Source of the DNA: Marivivens donghaensis
GTDB taxonomy: Bacteria > Pseudomonadota > Alphaproteobacteria > Rhodobacterales > Rhodobacteraceae
NCBI RefSeq assembly: GCF_011806565.1
Contig: NZ_JAATOP010000007.1
Coordinates: 1 to 64,000, forward strand
Length of the DNA: 64,000 nt
Direction: 5' to 3'
The position numbers and the translations under genes were made by a program. Below the pieces are notes generated by a model. It made no database searches, had not been told where the DNA came from, and worked only from the letters and a program-made list of their open reading frames with translations. Positions 38,367-47,305 of this stretch are shown one piece after another (position 1 is the stretch's first letter; every line of letters starts with the position of its first letter).

Positions 38367-39126
38367 AGGCGAGGTGGCTTTGCGTGACGCGCTCTTCGGG
38401 CGGCATCTGCGCGTGGCCTGCCTTTTTATGAATTTCGACCTCCACGAGGATCGGCAGGTGGTCCGATGCCTTCGGCCCGCTGGGAGACCGCGGAACGGGC
38501 AGGGGATGGACGGTGCAGCAATCGTTATGCGCAAACCGGTCCAGCGGCGCCACGGGCATACGCGATGGATAGGTCCGGCCTCCCGGCGCAAGGACGGTGA
38601 ACCCGTCGAGGCGTTCGAACCCCTTCGACTGATGCCATTCGTTGAAGTCACCCATCATCACCGTAGGCATCCACTCCAGATCATCCAGATATTCGCGAAT
38701 ATGCCCCAGCTGCGCACGGCGGTCGCGGCGCAAAAGGCCGAGGTGCACTGCCACAACACGTAGGCCGATGTCGAAATCGACGACCGATGCACCGCGCGGC
38801 TCTAGCCCCGGCAGAGGCAAGCGGTGGATATCGACCGCCTTGATATGCGGCTTTGCCAGCACCGCCACACCGTGCCAACCCAGCGAGACATCGTTCTCTG
38901 CCAGCTCGACAGGGCAAAGCCCCGTATGATCGATCAATGAATCCTTGGGCAGGGCCGTCGGACGGCGGCCCATCCGAAAGTCGGCCTCTTGCAGCGCGAC
39001 AATATCCGCTTTCAGCGCAGAAATTCCGCTGATTGCACGTAAAGCGTCCCGCCGCAGGTCGGTTCCCAGACCCGCACGGATATTCCAGCTCGCAAGACGC
39101 AGACGGTGTGATGACGTATCAGACAT
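38365..39126 (-). CDS. Endonuclease/exonuclease/phosphatase (EEP) family protein
   Basis: This 253-residue protein has the EEP fold. LRLASWNIRAGLGTDLRRD holds the asparagine of motif I, VALQEADFR the metal-binding glutamate, MMGDFNEW the catalytic D-x-N, and ASDHLPILVEVEI the terminal D-H. All key residues are present, so a Mg2+-dependent phosphodiesterase is expected; DNA or lipid headgroups are possible substrates. No signal peptide is seen. An ATG at 39144 would add six residues. Confidence 0.82.
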   Translation of the reverse strand: MSDTSSHRLRLASWNIRAGLGTDLRRDALRAISGISALKADIVALQEADFRMGRRPTALPKDSLIDHTGLCPVELAENDVSLGWHGVAVLAKPHIKAVDIHRLPLPGLEPRGASVVDFDIGLRVVAVHLGLLRRDRRAQLGHIREYLDDLEWMPTVMMGDFNEWHQSKGFERLDGFTVLAPGGRTYPSRMPVAPLDRFAHNDCCTVHPLPVPRSPSGPKASDHLPILVEVEIHKKAGHAQMPPEERVTQSHLA

Positions 39127-39165
39127 ACGCTCTATGTAGGTCATTAAATTGATTTGTGAGGTATT

Positions 39166-39813
39166 ATGCGCCGCCCGCCCATTATTGTGATGATCCTACA
39201 GGCCATTCTCCTGTTCGAGTGCGTCACTGCCGTTCTGTCCGGTCGCCCGTTACAGGTCTTCATTCCGGGTCTGACGCTTGCGATCAGCTTTGCGCCCTAC
39301 CTGTTCGAAAAAGCCGTGGGCATCCGCCTTCCCAGCAGCTTTATCGTCGCCATCGTTGTCTTCGTTTTTGCCACGCTGTTTTTGGGCGAAGTCGAAGATT
39401 TCTATAACAAATACTGGTGGTGGGACACGCTACTGCACTTCAGCTCCGCGCTATCGTTCGGCGTAATCGCGTTCCTGTTCATCTTCATGCTGTTCGAAGG
39501 CGACCGCTATGCCGCGCCGCCGTGGGCCATCGGCCTGCTGTCCGCTTGCGTGGCGCTGTCCATCGGCGCGATCTGGGAGATTTTCGAATACGCGATGGAC
39601 CAGTTTTTCGGCACAAACATGCAGAAGTCCGGTCTGCCCGACACGATGAAAGACATCATCGTGGATACTTTGGGCGCGATTATTTCGGGGACGGCGGGGG
39701 CCGTTTACCTGAAAGGCCGCCACGCCGGAGGGATCTGGTTGGTCTACGACAGCTTCCTGAGAAAGAACCGCAAGCTCTACCGGAAATTCCGTCGCCGTCC
39801 GATCGACGAATAA
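39166..39813 (+). CDS. YjdF/DUF2238-family inner-membrane protein
   Basis: This 215-residue protein has about six membrane helices and a basic C-terminal tail (KNRKLYRKFRRR). The segment YWWWDTLLHFSSALSFG, then IWEIFEYAMDQFFGTNMQKSGLPDTMKDIIVDTLGA, is the conserved core of this family. Its buried D, H and E residues could bind a metal. The function is not known. It is divergent from the EEP gene and has its own terminator. Confidence 0.7.
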   Translation: MRRPPIIVMILQAILLFECVTAVLSGRPLQVFIPGLTLAISFAPYLFEKAVGIRLPSSFIVAIVVFVFATLFLGEVEDFYNKYWWWDTLLHFSSALSFGVIAFLFIFMLFEGDRYAAPPWAIGLLSACVALSIGAIWEIFEYAMDQFFGTNMQKSGLPDTMKDIIVDTLGAIISGTAGAVYLKGRHAGGIWLVYDSFLRKNRKLYRKFRRRPIDE

Positions 39814-39814
39814 G

Positions 39815-39846
39815 AAAAAGGCCGCGCTCTATGCGCGGCCTTTTTT
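39815..39846. terminator. Bidirectional terminator between the DUF2238 gene and pcaF
   Basis: AAAAAGGCCGCGC pairs with GCGCGGCCTTTTTT around a short loop. It has T-tracts in both directions and serves two convergent genes. Confidence 0.88.
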
Positions 39847-39847
39847 A

Positions 39848-41050
39848 TCATACGCGCTCGAGCGCGATGGCGATACCTTGTCCGACGCCGATGCACATGG
39901 TGGACAGCGACCGCTTGCCGCCGTTTTCCAGCATTTCCAGCGCAGCGGTGCCGGTGATGCGCGCACCGGACATACCCAGCGGGTGTCCGAGCGCAATCGC
40001 GCCGCCGTTCGGATTCACACGCGGATCGTCGTCCGCAATGCCGAGATCACGCAGCGTGGCGAGGCCCTGAGATGCGAAAGCCTCGTTCAGCTCGATGACG
40101 TCGAAGTCGGACTGCGGCAGGCCAAGGCGTGCCATCAGTTTCTTCGACGCAGGCGCAGGGCCGAAGCCCATGATGCGCGGCGCAACGCCAGCGGTGGCCC
40201 CGCCAAGCACGCGGGCAATCGGGGTCAGACCATGCTTTTTCGCCGCTTCCGCCGAGGCAATGATCAGCGCAGCCGCACCATCGTTCACGCCCGAAGCGTT
40301 GCCTGCGGTGACGGTGCCGTCCGCTTTGACGAAGGTTTTGAGTTTCCCCAGCACATCCAGCGTGGTCGCACGCGGATGCTCGTCAGTATCGATGACCTTC
40401 GGATCGCCTTTGCGCTGCGGGATCACGACCGGAACGATCTCTTTCGCCAGACGGCCGTTCGCCTGCGCGGTGGCGGCTTTGTCCTGCGACCGCAGAGCGA
40501 AGGCGTCCTGATCGGCGCGGTTCACGTTGAAATCTTCGGCCACGTTTTCAGCCGTTTCGGGCATAGAATCCACACCGTACTGCTTTTCCATCAACTTGTT
40601 GACAAAACGCCAGCCGATGGTCGTGTCGTAGATCGCGTTCGAACGGCTGTAGGCACTCTCGGCCTTCGGCATGACAAAGGGCGCGCGGGACATGCTTTCG
40701 ACGCCGCCAGCGATAATCAGATCGGCTTCGCCTGCCTTGATCGCGCGGGCAGCCGTGATCACCGCATCCATGCCAGAGCCGCAAAGACGGTTCATCGTGG
40801 TCCCCGGCACTTCGACGGGCAGACCGGCGAGCAGGGCGGACATGCGGGCGACGTTGCGGTTATCTTCGCCCGCTTGGTTGGCACAGCCGTAGATGACTTC
40901 GTCGACGGCAGCCCAATCGACACCGGCGTTGCGCTCCATCAGGGCCTTGATCGGGATCGCGCCGAGGTCATCGGCACGCACCGACGCCAGCGAGCCACCG
41001 AGACGGCCGATGGGGGTGCGGATGTAGTCGCAGATATAGACTTCGGTCAT
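39848..41050 (-). CDS. pcaF: 3-oxoadipyl-CoA thiolase
   Basis: PcaF splits 3-oxoadipyl-CoA with CoA into succinyl-CoA and acetyl-CoA, the last step of the beta-ketoadipate route. The 400-residue thiolase has its nucleophile cysteine in NRLCGSGMDAV (about 90), GGVESMSRAPFV, NEAFA and GGAIALGHPLGMSGAR (His near 355), and CIGVGQGIAIALE with the second cysteine near 386. It is the third gene of pcaIJF, two bases after pcaJ. Confidence 0.92.
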   Translation of the reverse strand: MTEVYICDYIRTPIGRLGGSLASVRADDLGAIPIKALMERNAGVDWAAVDEVIYGCANQAGEDNRNVARMSALLAGLPVEVPGTTMNRLCGSGMDAVITAARAIKAGEADLIIAGGVESMSRAPFVMPKAESAYSRSNAIYDTTIGWRFVNKLMEKQYGVDSMPETAENVAEDFNVNRADQDAFALRSQDKAATAQANGRLAKEIVPVVIPQRKGDPKVIDTDEHPRATTLDVLGKLKTFVKADGTVTAGNASGVNDGAAALIIASAEAAKKHGLTPIARVLGGATAGVAPRIMGFGPAPASKKLMARLGLPQSDFDVIELNEAFASQGLATLRDLGIADDDPRVNPNGGAIALGHPLGMSGARITGTAALEMLENGGKRSLSTMCIGVGQGIAIALERV

Positions 41051-41051
41051 C

Positions 41052-41729
41052 TTACAGCTCCGGTACGATCAGTTCGGCAATATCGCCATCAATGTGCAGC
41101 TCCGCGTCCGTCACTGATTGGAGGTCATCCATCGACACGGTGGGCAGCTTTTCACGCAGAACGAATTGGCCGTCCTCGATGTCGACCACGGCGAGCGAGG
41201 TGTAGACGCGGGTCACGCAGCCGACGCCCGTCAGCGGCATGGTGCATTCCTTCAGCAGCTTCGGCTCGCCCTTTTTGGTGACGTGATCGGTGATGACCGC
41301 CACGCGCTTGGCTCCGTGGACAAGGTCCATCGCGCCGCCAACAGCCGGAACGCCGCCCTTGCCGGTCGACCAGTTCGCCAGATCGCCCGATTGCGCGACC
41401 TGATAGGCACCGAGGATCGCCACGTCGAGGTGACCGCCGCGCACCATCGCGAAGCTGTCCGCGTGGTGGAAGAACGCCGCACCGGGGCGGAGCGTGACAG
41501 CTTTCTTGCCCGCGTTGATCAGATCCCAGTCCTCGGTCCCCGCAGCAGGGGCCTCACCGAAGTTCAGCACACCGTTCTCAGTGTGGAAAATCGCCTGACG
41601 GCCTTCGGGCTGGAACTTCGCCACCATTTCGGGAAAGCCGATACCGAGGTTCACATAGGCGCCGTCCTGAATGTCCTGCGCTGCCCGCCATGCGATCTGG
41701 GCGTTCGTCAGTTTGGTCTCGATGCTCAT
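41052..41729 (-). CDS. pcaJ: 3-oxoadipate CoA-transferase subunit B
   Basis: PcaJ forms the transferase with PcaI, moving CoA from succinyl-CoA to 3-oxoadipate. The 225-residue beta subunit has AYVNLGIGFPEMVAKF at the start and HTENGVLNFGEAP with the catalytic glutamate (near 50). GGHLDVAILGAYQV and MPLTGVGCV follow. I chose ATG 41729, where homology starts, overlapping pcaI by four bases. An acetoacetate transferase is a possible alternative, but the pcaF neighbour supports 3-oxoadipate. Confidence 0.9.
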   Translation of the reverse strand: MSIETKLTNAQIAWRAAQDIQDGAYVNLGIGFPEMVAKFQPEGRQAIFHTENGVLNFGEAPAAGTEDWDLINAGKKAVTLRPGAAFFHHADSFAMVRGGHLDVAILGAYQVAQSGDLANWSTGKGGVPAVGGAMDLVHGAKRVAVITDHVTKKGEPKLLKECTMPLTGVGCVTRVYTSLAVVDIEDGQFVLREKLPTVSMDDLQSVTDAELHIDGDIAELIVPEL

Positions 41730-42448
41730 ACCCACGACTCCTCGGCACGGTTCAGCAGCTCTTCCTGAGCGGGGTTGACGACTTCGACCACCGTATTGAC
41801 GAAGATACCGGGGGTCACGACGACCTCGGGGTCGATGGTGCCTGCGTCGACGAGGTGCGAAACCTGCACGATGGTCTGCGCGGCGGCAGTACACATCAGC
41901 GGGCCGAAGTTGCGGGCGGCCTTGCGGTAGGTGAGGTTGCCGTGCGGGTCGCCCAGCTCTGCCTTGACCAGCGCGTAGTCGGCCTTGAGCCAGCGTTCCT
42001 GCACGTACTTGCGGCCGTCGAATTCCGCGACCGGCTTGCCCTCGGCCAGATCGGTGCCGAAGCTGGTCGGCGTGTAGAACGCAGGGATGCCAGCGCCGCC
42101 GGCACGAATACGTTCGGCCAGTGTGCCTTGGGGCACCAGTTCCAGTTCGATCTCACCAGCCAGATAGGCTTCGGTGAACGCACGCGGATCGGCAGAGCGG
42201 GGGAAAGAGCAGATCATCTTGCTCACCATGCCCAGTTCGATCATCGCCGCGAGGCCGACTTTGCCGTTGCCGGTGTTGTTGTTGACGACGGTCAGGTTCT
42301 TGGGGCTGCCGGTTTCCTTGAAACGCTCGACGAGCGCCTTGATCAGTTCAAGCGGTGCGCCGGAACCACCGAAGCCGCCTATCATCACCGATGCGCCATC
42401 GGGGATCGCAGCCACGGCCTCTGCGGGCGTAGCGATAGTCTTGTCCAT
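41726..42448 (-). CDS. pcaI: 3-oxoadipate CoA-transferase subunit A
   Basis: This 240-residue alpha subunit has the CoA-transferase signature GASVMIGGFGGSGAPLELIKAL near its start, then NNNTGNGKVGLAAMI and ELVPQGTLAERIRAGGAGIPAFYTPTS. It pairs with PcaJ. I chose ATG 42448 with GAGGAGAT upstream. It is the first gene of pcaIJF and diverges from an IclR regulator. No other pca genes (pcaGH, B, C, D) are in the window, so the ring-cleavage steps are encoded elsewhere. Confidence 0.9.
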   Translation of the reverse strand: MDKTIATPAEAVAAIPDGASVMIGGFGGSGAPLELIKALVERFKETGSPKNLTVVNNNTGNGKVGLAAMIELGMVSKMICSFPRSADPRAFTEAYLAGEIELELVPQGTLAERIRAGGAGIPAFYTPTSFGTDLAEGKPVAEFDGRKYVQERWLKADYALVKAELGDPHGNLTYRKAARNFGPLMCTAAAQTIVQVSHLVDAGTIDPEVVVTPGIFVNTVVEVVNPAQEELLNRAEESWV

Positions 42449-42510
42449 TCGGGATCTCCTCACGATTGGCGGCAAGCTACGCGCGCCTGATCGGGTTGAG
42501 AAGGCAATCT

Positions 42511-42564
42511 GTTCGCATATTGACTTTTGTTCGTATCGCGGATTTTTCTGTTCGCATGGCGAAC
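42511..42564. promoter_or_regulatory. IclR/PcaR-type operator: three GTTCGYAT repeats
   Basis: GTTCGCAT (42511), GTTCGTAT (42529) and GTTCGCAT (42550) are direct repeats 18 and 21 bases apart. The last is half of the perfect palindrome GTTCGC-ATG-GCGAAC (42550-42564), whose centre is the regulator's own start codon. PcaU/PcaR-type IclR proteins bind three such repeats, so this region probably controls both pcaIJF and the regulator. Confidence 0.65.
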
Positions 42565-43314
42565 AAATCCGACTTCATAGGCTCATTGGCCAAGGGGCTG
42601 AAGGTTATCGAGGCCTTCAATGCCGAACACGCGCGGCTGTCGATCGCCGACGTGGCAGAGGCGACGGGCTTTGACCGTGCCACCTCGCGGCGCTGTCTGC
42701 TGACTCTGCACGAGCTGGGGTATGCGGCCTATGACGGGAAGTTTTTCACCTTGACCCCGCGTGTTCTGCGGCTCGGGATGGGGGCGCTGGCGTCGCTGCC
42801 GTTGGCGCAGGTGGTCCAGCCTTGGCTCGACCAGTTGTCCGACCGGATCGGTCAGTCGACCTCGGTCTCGATCCTCGACGGGACGGAGATCGTCTACCTC
42901 GCCCGCGCAGCGCAGCGGCGTGTGATGTCCATCGGCTTGATGCCCGGATCGCGTCTGCCAGCGCACTGTACATCGATGGGGCGGGTGCTGCTCGCCGCGC
43001 TTCCCGAGGAAGAGGCGAGGGCGCTGATCGACACATCCGACCTGACGCCGCGCACGGTGCAAAGCGTCACGGAGCCTGAACGGATCATGGAGCGGCTTGC
43101 AGCCGCCCGCACCGATGGCTATGCGGTGATCGACCAAGAGGTCGAGGTCGGCCTGCGGTCCATTGCAGTGCCGCTGTACAACGCGCACGGTCATGTCGTG
43201 GCGGCGCTGAACACAGGTGTCGCGGCGGTTCAGTCCGAGGCGAGCGACCTAGCTGCGCTCTATCTGGAACCGCTCAAACGCGTGCAGGACGGCCTTCGCC
43301 GCGTCCTACGGTAA
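42556..43314 (+). CDS. pcaR: IclR-family regulator of pcaIJF (PcaR-like)
   Basis: This 252-residue protein has an N-terminal winged helix-turn-helix (about 8-70, SLAKGLKVIEAFNAEHARLSIADVAEATGFDRATSRR). A C-terminal IclR effector domain covers about 80-250 (GRVLLAALP, DTSDLTPRT, DGYAVIDQEVEVGLRSIAVPL). Sequence features match the PcaR/PobR/CatR branch, activators answering to 3-oxoadipate or protocatechuate. It diverges from pcaI. ATG 42556 lies inside an operator palindrome, which points to tight autoregulation. It abuts the convergent glycosyltransferase gene with no gap. Confidence 0.85.
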   Translation: MANKSDFIGSLAKGLKVIEAFNAEHARLSIADVAEATGFDRATSRRCLLTLHELGYAAYDGKFFTLTPRVLRLGMGALASLPLAQVVQPWLDQLSDRIGQSTSVSILDGTEIVYLARAAQRRVMSIGLMPGSRLPAHCTSMGRVLLAALPEEEARALIDTSDLTPRTVQSVTEPERIMERLAAARTDGYAVIDQEVEVGLRSIAVPLYNAHGHVVAALNTGVAAVQSEASDLAALYLEPLKRVQDGLRRVLR

Positions 43315-45348
43315 TCACTTGCCCGACTTCGCTGAGTTCAAGCGCGCGTTGACCGACCGTGCCAGATGCACACGTCCCTGACGTTCCAGCGCATGCGCCA
43401 TGTGTCCGACGAGGCCAAAGTGCTTTGCCTCCAGCGCCTTTTCGGTCAACCCGTTGACGTACCACGGCAAATTCCGGCGCTCGCGGTACATCTTATAGTA
43501 CGACTGCGGCGTCAGCGTGCCGTCCATCGCCTCGCGCGTGATCGGCTTTAGCAGTTCGGCGCGGCGTAGGAAGAGCGCCGATTTGTGGTGCGAGAACCAC
43601 GTCGCAAGCGGTACGATGTTCTTGCCCTGATAGCGCTCGGCGTGGAGGCGGTCTTGTTCGAAGTGCGGATCGTAGAGGATATAGACGTTGCCCGCTTGCT
43701 CCAGCGCCTGCGCACCATCGGCAAAGCGGCCCGACCAGTCCTGCTTGCGGCCCGATCCGAAGCGGGTCTCCCAAGGAACAAGGTTCGTATCCAGCGTCGA
43801 CTGCGGCGAGAACGCGAGCACGGTGCAGCCGGGGATCAGGCGCGCAAACGCGGTCGAGGCATAGGCGCCCATCGACGTGCCCGTCAGCAGAACGCGCTTG
43901 AAGCGCTTGAAAAAGCCCTGACGTGCCATGCCTTCGATCCAGTTGAACAGGCTCGCATCGCGGTACCAGTTCGCCTCGAAGCTCATGACGCCGAGATGCG
44001 ACCAGCCTTCGGCGCGGTAGAACGTATAGCCCCAGCTTTCGCGGGACAAAGCGGCCTCGTTCACGCTCGACAGGTTGTCGAAGGAGATGACCAGCTTTTC
44101 CTTGTCACGCAACACGAAGTTGGCGGCGAATTTTTCGTCCGAGTGATAGAAGCCGCGGCGGTGTTCCGAACGGCGCAGGTCGGCCAGCCACTGCGGCGCT
44201 GCGTCGGCCAGCGGGACGGTCGGCTCGTCATCTTCAACCGCGTCGTCGTCTTGCGCTACAGGCTTGGGCTTGGGTTGCGGCTTCGGGGCGGCAGCCTTCG
44301 CGCGGGCCTCGGCCACCCATTTTTCATCGGCGGCAATCTGAGCGGCGATGCTCTCGGGGTTCACCAGTTTGTCGAAGACTTCTTTGTCCGCCTTTTCGAG
44401 GTCGGAGGTCAGCGCGGCGATCTTCTGGCGGAAGAACGCAACGCACGCATCATGCGCTGCCGCGATTTCGGGGTGCATGTTGCGGATGGTCGCGATCTCG
44501 ACGCGGATGCGATCGGACCAGCGGCGCATCGAGGCGTCTTCGGTGTGGTTCGAATTGAAATCGTCGTAGTAAGAGAAGTTGATCCGGTCCGCGTCGCCGC
44601 TGTTCGCCGTGCCGCGATAGCGCTTCATCAGGAAAAGCTCGTTCGACTTGATCATGTAGTGGTTGACCTGACAGAGGTCGTAGCCCTTGTTCGCGGGCGA
44701 GTTGGCCCAGCCTGCCTCGCGGAAGAACCGCGTCACGTCCTGACCCGAGCCGTTCAGCCAACGCAGCGGCTTTTCTGGGCGCTTGAACTCACCCTTCAGG
44801 AACGGGCGGTGAATGCCGAGGCGATGGACAGGGCCGGGGCGGAACATGGTCTTCATCCCGAAATGGCGGAAGGAGACCTGAACGTCTTTCGGTGCGCAGC
44901 GGATGAACTGGTCGGTAATCAGATCGTCGGCATAGGTCACGATGCCCGAGTTGCCGTAGACGCACCAAGTGCCCGAAATGACATCGGCCTCTCCGACGGT
45001 TTCGAACAGATCGTCCAGCGTGCCGTCGCCTGCGTGGATGTTGAAGAACTCGTCCGCATCAAGGACCATCGCCCACTCGGCTTCCTTGACGTGATCCATC
45101 GCGAAGGCGCGGCGGTAGGCGCGGTTCTGCGGATCAGCGGGCAGACCCTCGGGCGTTTCGGAGTTGTCGAAGTAGCGGATGATACCGGCTGCATCGAGCG
45201 CCTCCAGCATCTTGTCGCTGCCGTCCTCGCAGTCGTTGGCAAAGACCACGAGGTTATCGAAGCCGATCAGACGGTGGTACGCGATCCACTCGAGCAGGAA
45301 CGGGCCTTCGTTCTTGGTGGTAACGATAATGGTCCGCGAGCCGCTCAT
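43315..45348 (-). CDS. Fusion: GT2-like glycosyltransferase plus alpha/beta hydrolase
   Basis: This is a 677-residue two-domain protein. Residues 1 to about 300 are a Glyco_tranf_2_4-type domain (TTKNEGPFLLEWIAYHRLIGFDNLVVFAND), with the metal/nucleotide motif LDADEF near 95. A Pro/Lys/Ala-rich linker and an acidic patch lie at about 345-390. The C-terminal 270 residues resemble an alpha/beta hydrolase: GTSMGAYAS (nucleophile serine), ILYDPHFEQD (aspartate) and FSHHKSALF (histidine). The next gene encodes the same kind of hydrolase alone, with matching order and spacing. A role in building and trimming or acylating a surface glycan is inferred. No signal peptide or membrane helix is visible. 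Confidence 0.75.
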   Translation of the reverse strand: MSGSRTIIVTTKNEGPFLLEWIAYHRLIGFDNLVVFANDCEDGSDKMLEALDAAGIIRYFDNSETPEGLPADPQNRAYRRAFAMDHVKEAEWAMVLDADEFFNIHAGDGTLDDLFETVGEADVISGTWCVYGNSGIVTYADDLITDQFIRCAPKDVQVSFRHFGMKTMFRPGPVHRLGIHRPFLKGEFKRPEKPLRWLNGSGQDVTRFFREAGWANSPANKGYDLCQVNHYMIKSNELFLMKRYRGTANSGDADRINFSYYDDFNSNHTEDASMRRWSDRIRVEIATIRNMHPEIAAAHDACVAFFRQKIAALTSDLEKADKEVFDKLVNPESIAAQIAADEKWVAEARAKAAAPKPQPKPKPVAQDDDAVEDDEPTVPLADAAPQWLADLRRSEHRRGFYHSDEKFAANFVLRDKEKLVISFDNLSSVNEAALSRESWGYTFYRAEGWSHLGVMSFEANWYRDASLFNWIEGMARQGFFKRFKRVLLTGTSMGAYASTAFARLIPGCTVLAFSPQSTLDTNLVPWETRFGSGRKQDWSGRFADGAQALEQAGNVYILYDPHFEQDRLHAERYQGKNIVPLATWFSHHKSALFLRRAELLKPITREAMDGTLTPQSYYKMYRERRNLPWYVNGLTEKALEAKHFGLVGHMAHALERQGRVHLARSVNARLNSAKSGK

Positions 45349-46295
45349 GTCGGGCTTCCTTCCGAGGTGTTATTCAGTTTTTCGGCCAAGCGGGCCTGAC
45401 GCTCCGCGCGCTGGGCCTCAACAGCGGCCATGCGTTCGGCTTGCAGGGCTTGGCTTTCCTGTGCACGCTGGATCGACGCAAGCGCGGTCTCCAGCTCTAC
45501 GTCGCTCGCGCCCATGTCGGCAAAGCGTTCGATGCATTCAAAGGCGAAATCGGTGCGGCGCAGACGGACTGCGTGCATGGCGATGACGCGCCAGTAGGAA
45601 CGCCCGTTGCGACGCGCGTCCAGCAGCGTGCGGTTCCATTCTGAGGTGTCGATCTCGCCGGCAATGGCGCTGGTGACGAAGCGCGACAGCGCGCCCGCCT
45701 GAAGCAGCAGCATGAGCGGCGTATGCCCCGAGTAGGGCAAGCGAAACTGGTGCCAGTTCGGGCGCTTGCGGTAGAGCGAGATTTGCGCTTCGTCCGTATT
45801 GCGCGGATCGTGCAGCGAATAGATCTGCGCGTTCTCGGCGATCTCTGCCTCCACATCGTAGCTGAAATCGCCAATGCGCTCGGCATGAGCCTTCCAGCGG
45901 CGCTCCCACGGGACGACTTTGCGGTCGATCGAGAACTGCGGAACGATGGAAAGCACGCGGGCGGCATTCAAACGGCCAGAGGCAAGCAGCGCGCCATAGC
46001 CGCCCATCGAAGAGCCGTAGGTGACGATTTCGCGGTCTTCAGGGATGTCGGCGCGGATGGCGTCGATCGCATCCCAGAACTGAGGATGTTGGAACCAGTC
46101 CACTTCAGCGTTCAGAACGTGGTAAGCGTCGATCCCCTTGGCGCGCAGGAAATTCTCGCCGAACGCGATACCGCGGCCCATGGTCGGACCGCCGGCATGG
46201 GGAAATGTCACGACGACCGGACCGCCTGAGTTCTCTTCGTTCCCGCTGCCCTGCGTTTTACGGACTGCGAACCTGTCACCTTCGAAAATGAGCAC
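45345..46295 (-). CDS. Stand-alone alpha/beta hydrolase related to the fused one
   Basis: This 316-residue protein has VVVTFPHAGG near the start and GSSMGGYGALLAS with the nucleophile serine (about 95). IYSLHDPRNTDEAQ supplies an acid and PYSGHTPLMLLLQAG the histidine. A C-terminal coiled coil (about 265-305, rich in Gln, Ala, Glu and Arg) follows. The segment from the serine to the histidine parallels the C-terminal domain of the fusion protein, which suggests a duplication. It overlaps the fusion gene by four bases and follows the FkbM gene by nine. Substrate unknown. Confidence 0.72.
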   Translation of the reverse strand: MLIFEGDRFAVRKTQGSGNEENSGGPVVVTFPHAGGPTMGRGIAFGENFLRAKGIDAYHVLNAEVDWFQHPQFWDAIDAIRADIPEDREIVTYGSSMGGYGALLASGRLNAARVLSIVPQFSIDRKVVPWERRWKAHAERIGDFSYDVEAEIAENAQIYSLHDPRNTDEAQISLYRKRPNWHQFRLPYSGHTPLMLLLQAGALSRFVTSAIAGEIDTSEWNRTLLDARRNGRSYWRVIAMHAVRLRRTDFAFECIERFADMGASDVELETALASIQRAQESQALQAERMAAVEAQRAERQARLAEKLNNTSEGSPT

Positions 46296-46304
46296 TACCC
46301 GTCC

Positions 46305-47057
46305 TTATGCGGCGTCGACTTTACGTGGCTCAACCTTGAACTCGTTCATACGCGTCAGCGCAACCAGATGACGCAATGAGGAAGGTAACCAACCACGACG
46401 GATTGCGATAGTGTCAAAGCCGAAGTCGTACACATCATAGCCGCCACGGTGGAAGTGGTTGAACAGCCAGTTCTTCAGGTTCGGCGGCAGGTGGCGGGTT
46501 TCGACCTCGATGATAGAAGGGCGGAACTGCGCCCAGCGGAAGGACGAGAACACCAGCTTCTCGGCGCCCTCGACGTCGACGACCAGCACGTTCGCGTCGT
46601 TAAAGCCCGCTTCTTCGAGGATCTGCGACAGCGGGTGGCAAGGCACAGTGATCGAGTCCACGTGCTGCGGTTTAATCGCTTTTTCGATGTGCTCGCGGTC
46701 AAAGGACGCAAGGCCGCGCGCCCAGCCGGGATATTCGGCCTCGAACTTGGTGGACAGGTGGAAGATCGTCGCCGTACCGCCGTCGTTCGAGATGGCGAAG
46801 TTCTTGAGGTGCATCTTTTCGTTGCCAGCGTATTTCTCGCTCAGCTTAGCGAAATAGCGGGGGACCGGCTCGATCAGGAGGCCGCTCCACTTGAAGCGCC
46901 CGATGACGGGGGACAGCGGGTCAGCCATGGTGCCATCGTTCGCGCCGACCTGCACGACTTTGACGTTTTCGCCCACCTGTTCGTTCAGCCAGTGAAGGAG
47001 AAATGTCCGGACCGGTTTGATGTAGTCAACGTCGTCTCGTTCCAAAGCGATCACCAT
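46305..47057 (-). CDS. FkbM-family methyltransferase
   Basis: This 250-residue protein has the FkbM-type SAM site VKVVQVGANDGTMADPL (about 33-49). IEPVPRYFAKLSEKY, LKNFAISND and VLVVDVEGAEKLVFSSF, conserved in the family, follow. FkbM proteins O-methylate sugars or polyketides. As the first gene of this three-gene operon it probably methylates the product of the glycosyltransferase. I chose ATG 47057, where homology begins. Confidence 0.82.
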   Translation of the reverse strand: MVIALERDDVDYIKPVRTFLLHWLNEQVGENVKVVQVGANDGTMADPLSPVIGRFKWSGLLIEPVPRYFAKLSEKYAGNEKMHLKNFAISNDGGTATIFHLSTKFEAEYPGWARGLASFDREHIEKAIKPQHVDSITVPCHPLSQILEEAGFNDANVLVVDVEGAEKLVFSSFRWAQFRPSIIEVETRHLPPNLKNWLFNHFHRGGYDVYDFGFDTIAIRRGWLPSSLRHLVALTRMNEFKVEPRKVDAA

Positions 47058-47305
47058 GGTTTGCCTGCCCAATTCTGCTGTCGCGCGACTGCTCTGACGG
47101 CGTCGTCGCTTTTTGCGCAGTATGGAGCGGATTGATGCCTAGGTGAACCACTAAGCCGTGATCCGTAACGAAATTTTGGCGAAATCGTAAACAATAGCCC
47201 CCCTCAGTCGAGGGGATGCATCATTAATTCGCAATCTTTATTGTAGAAAAAATGAAACAAAAGCCTGCCCCAGCGCGTATACTAGACGCATAAAAGGAGC
47301 TGCCA

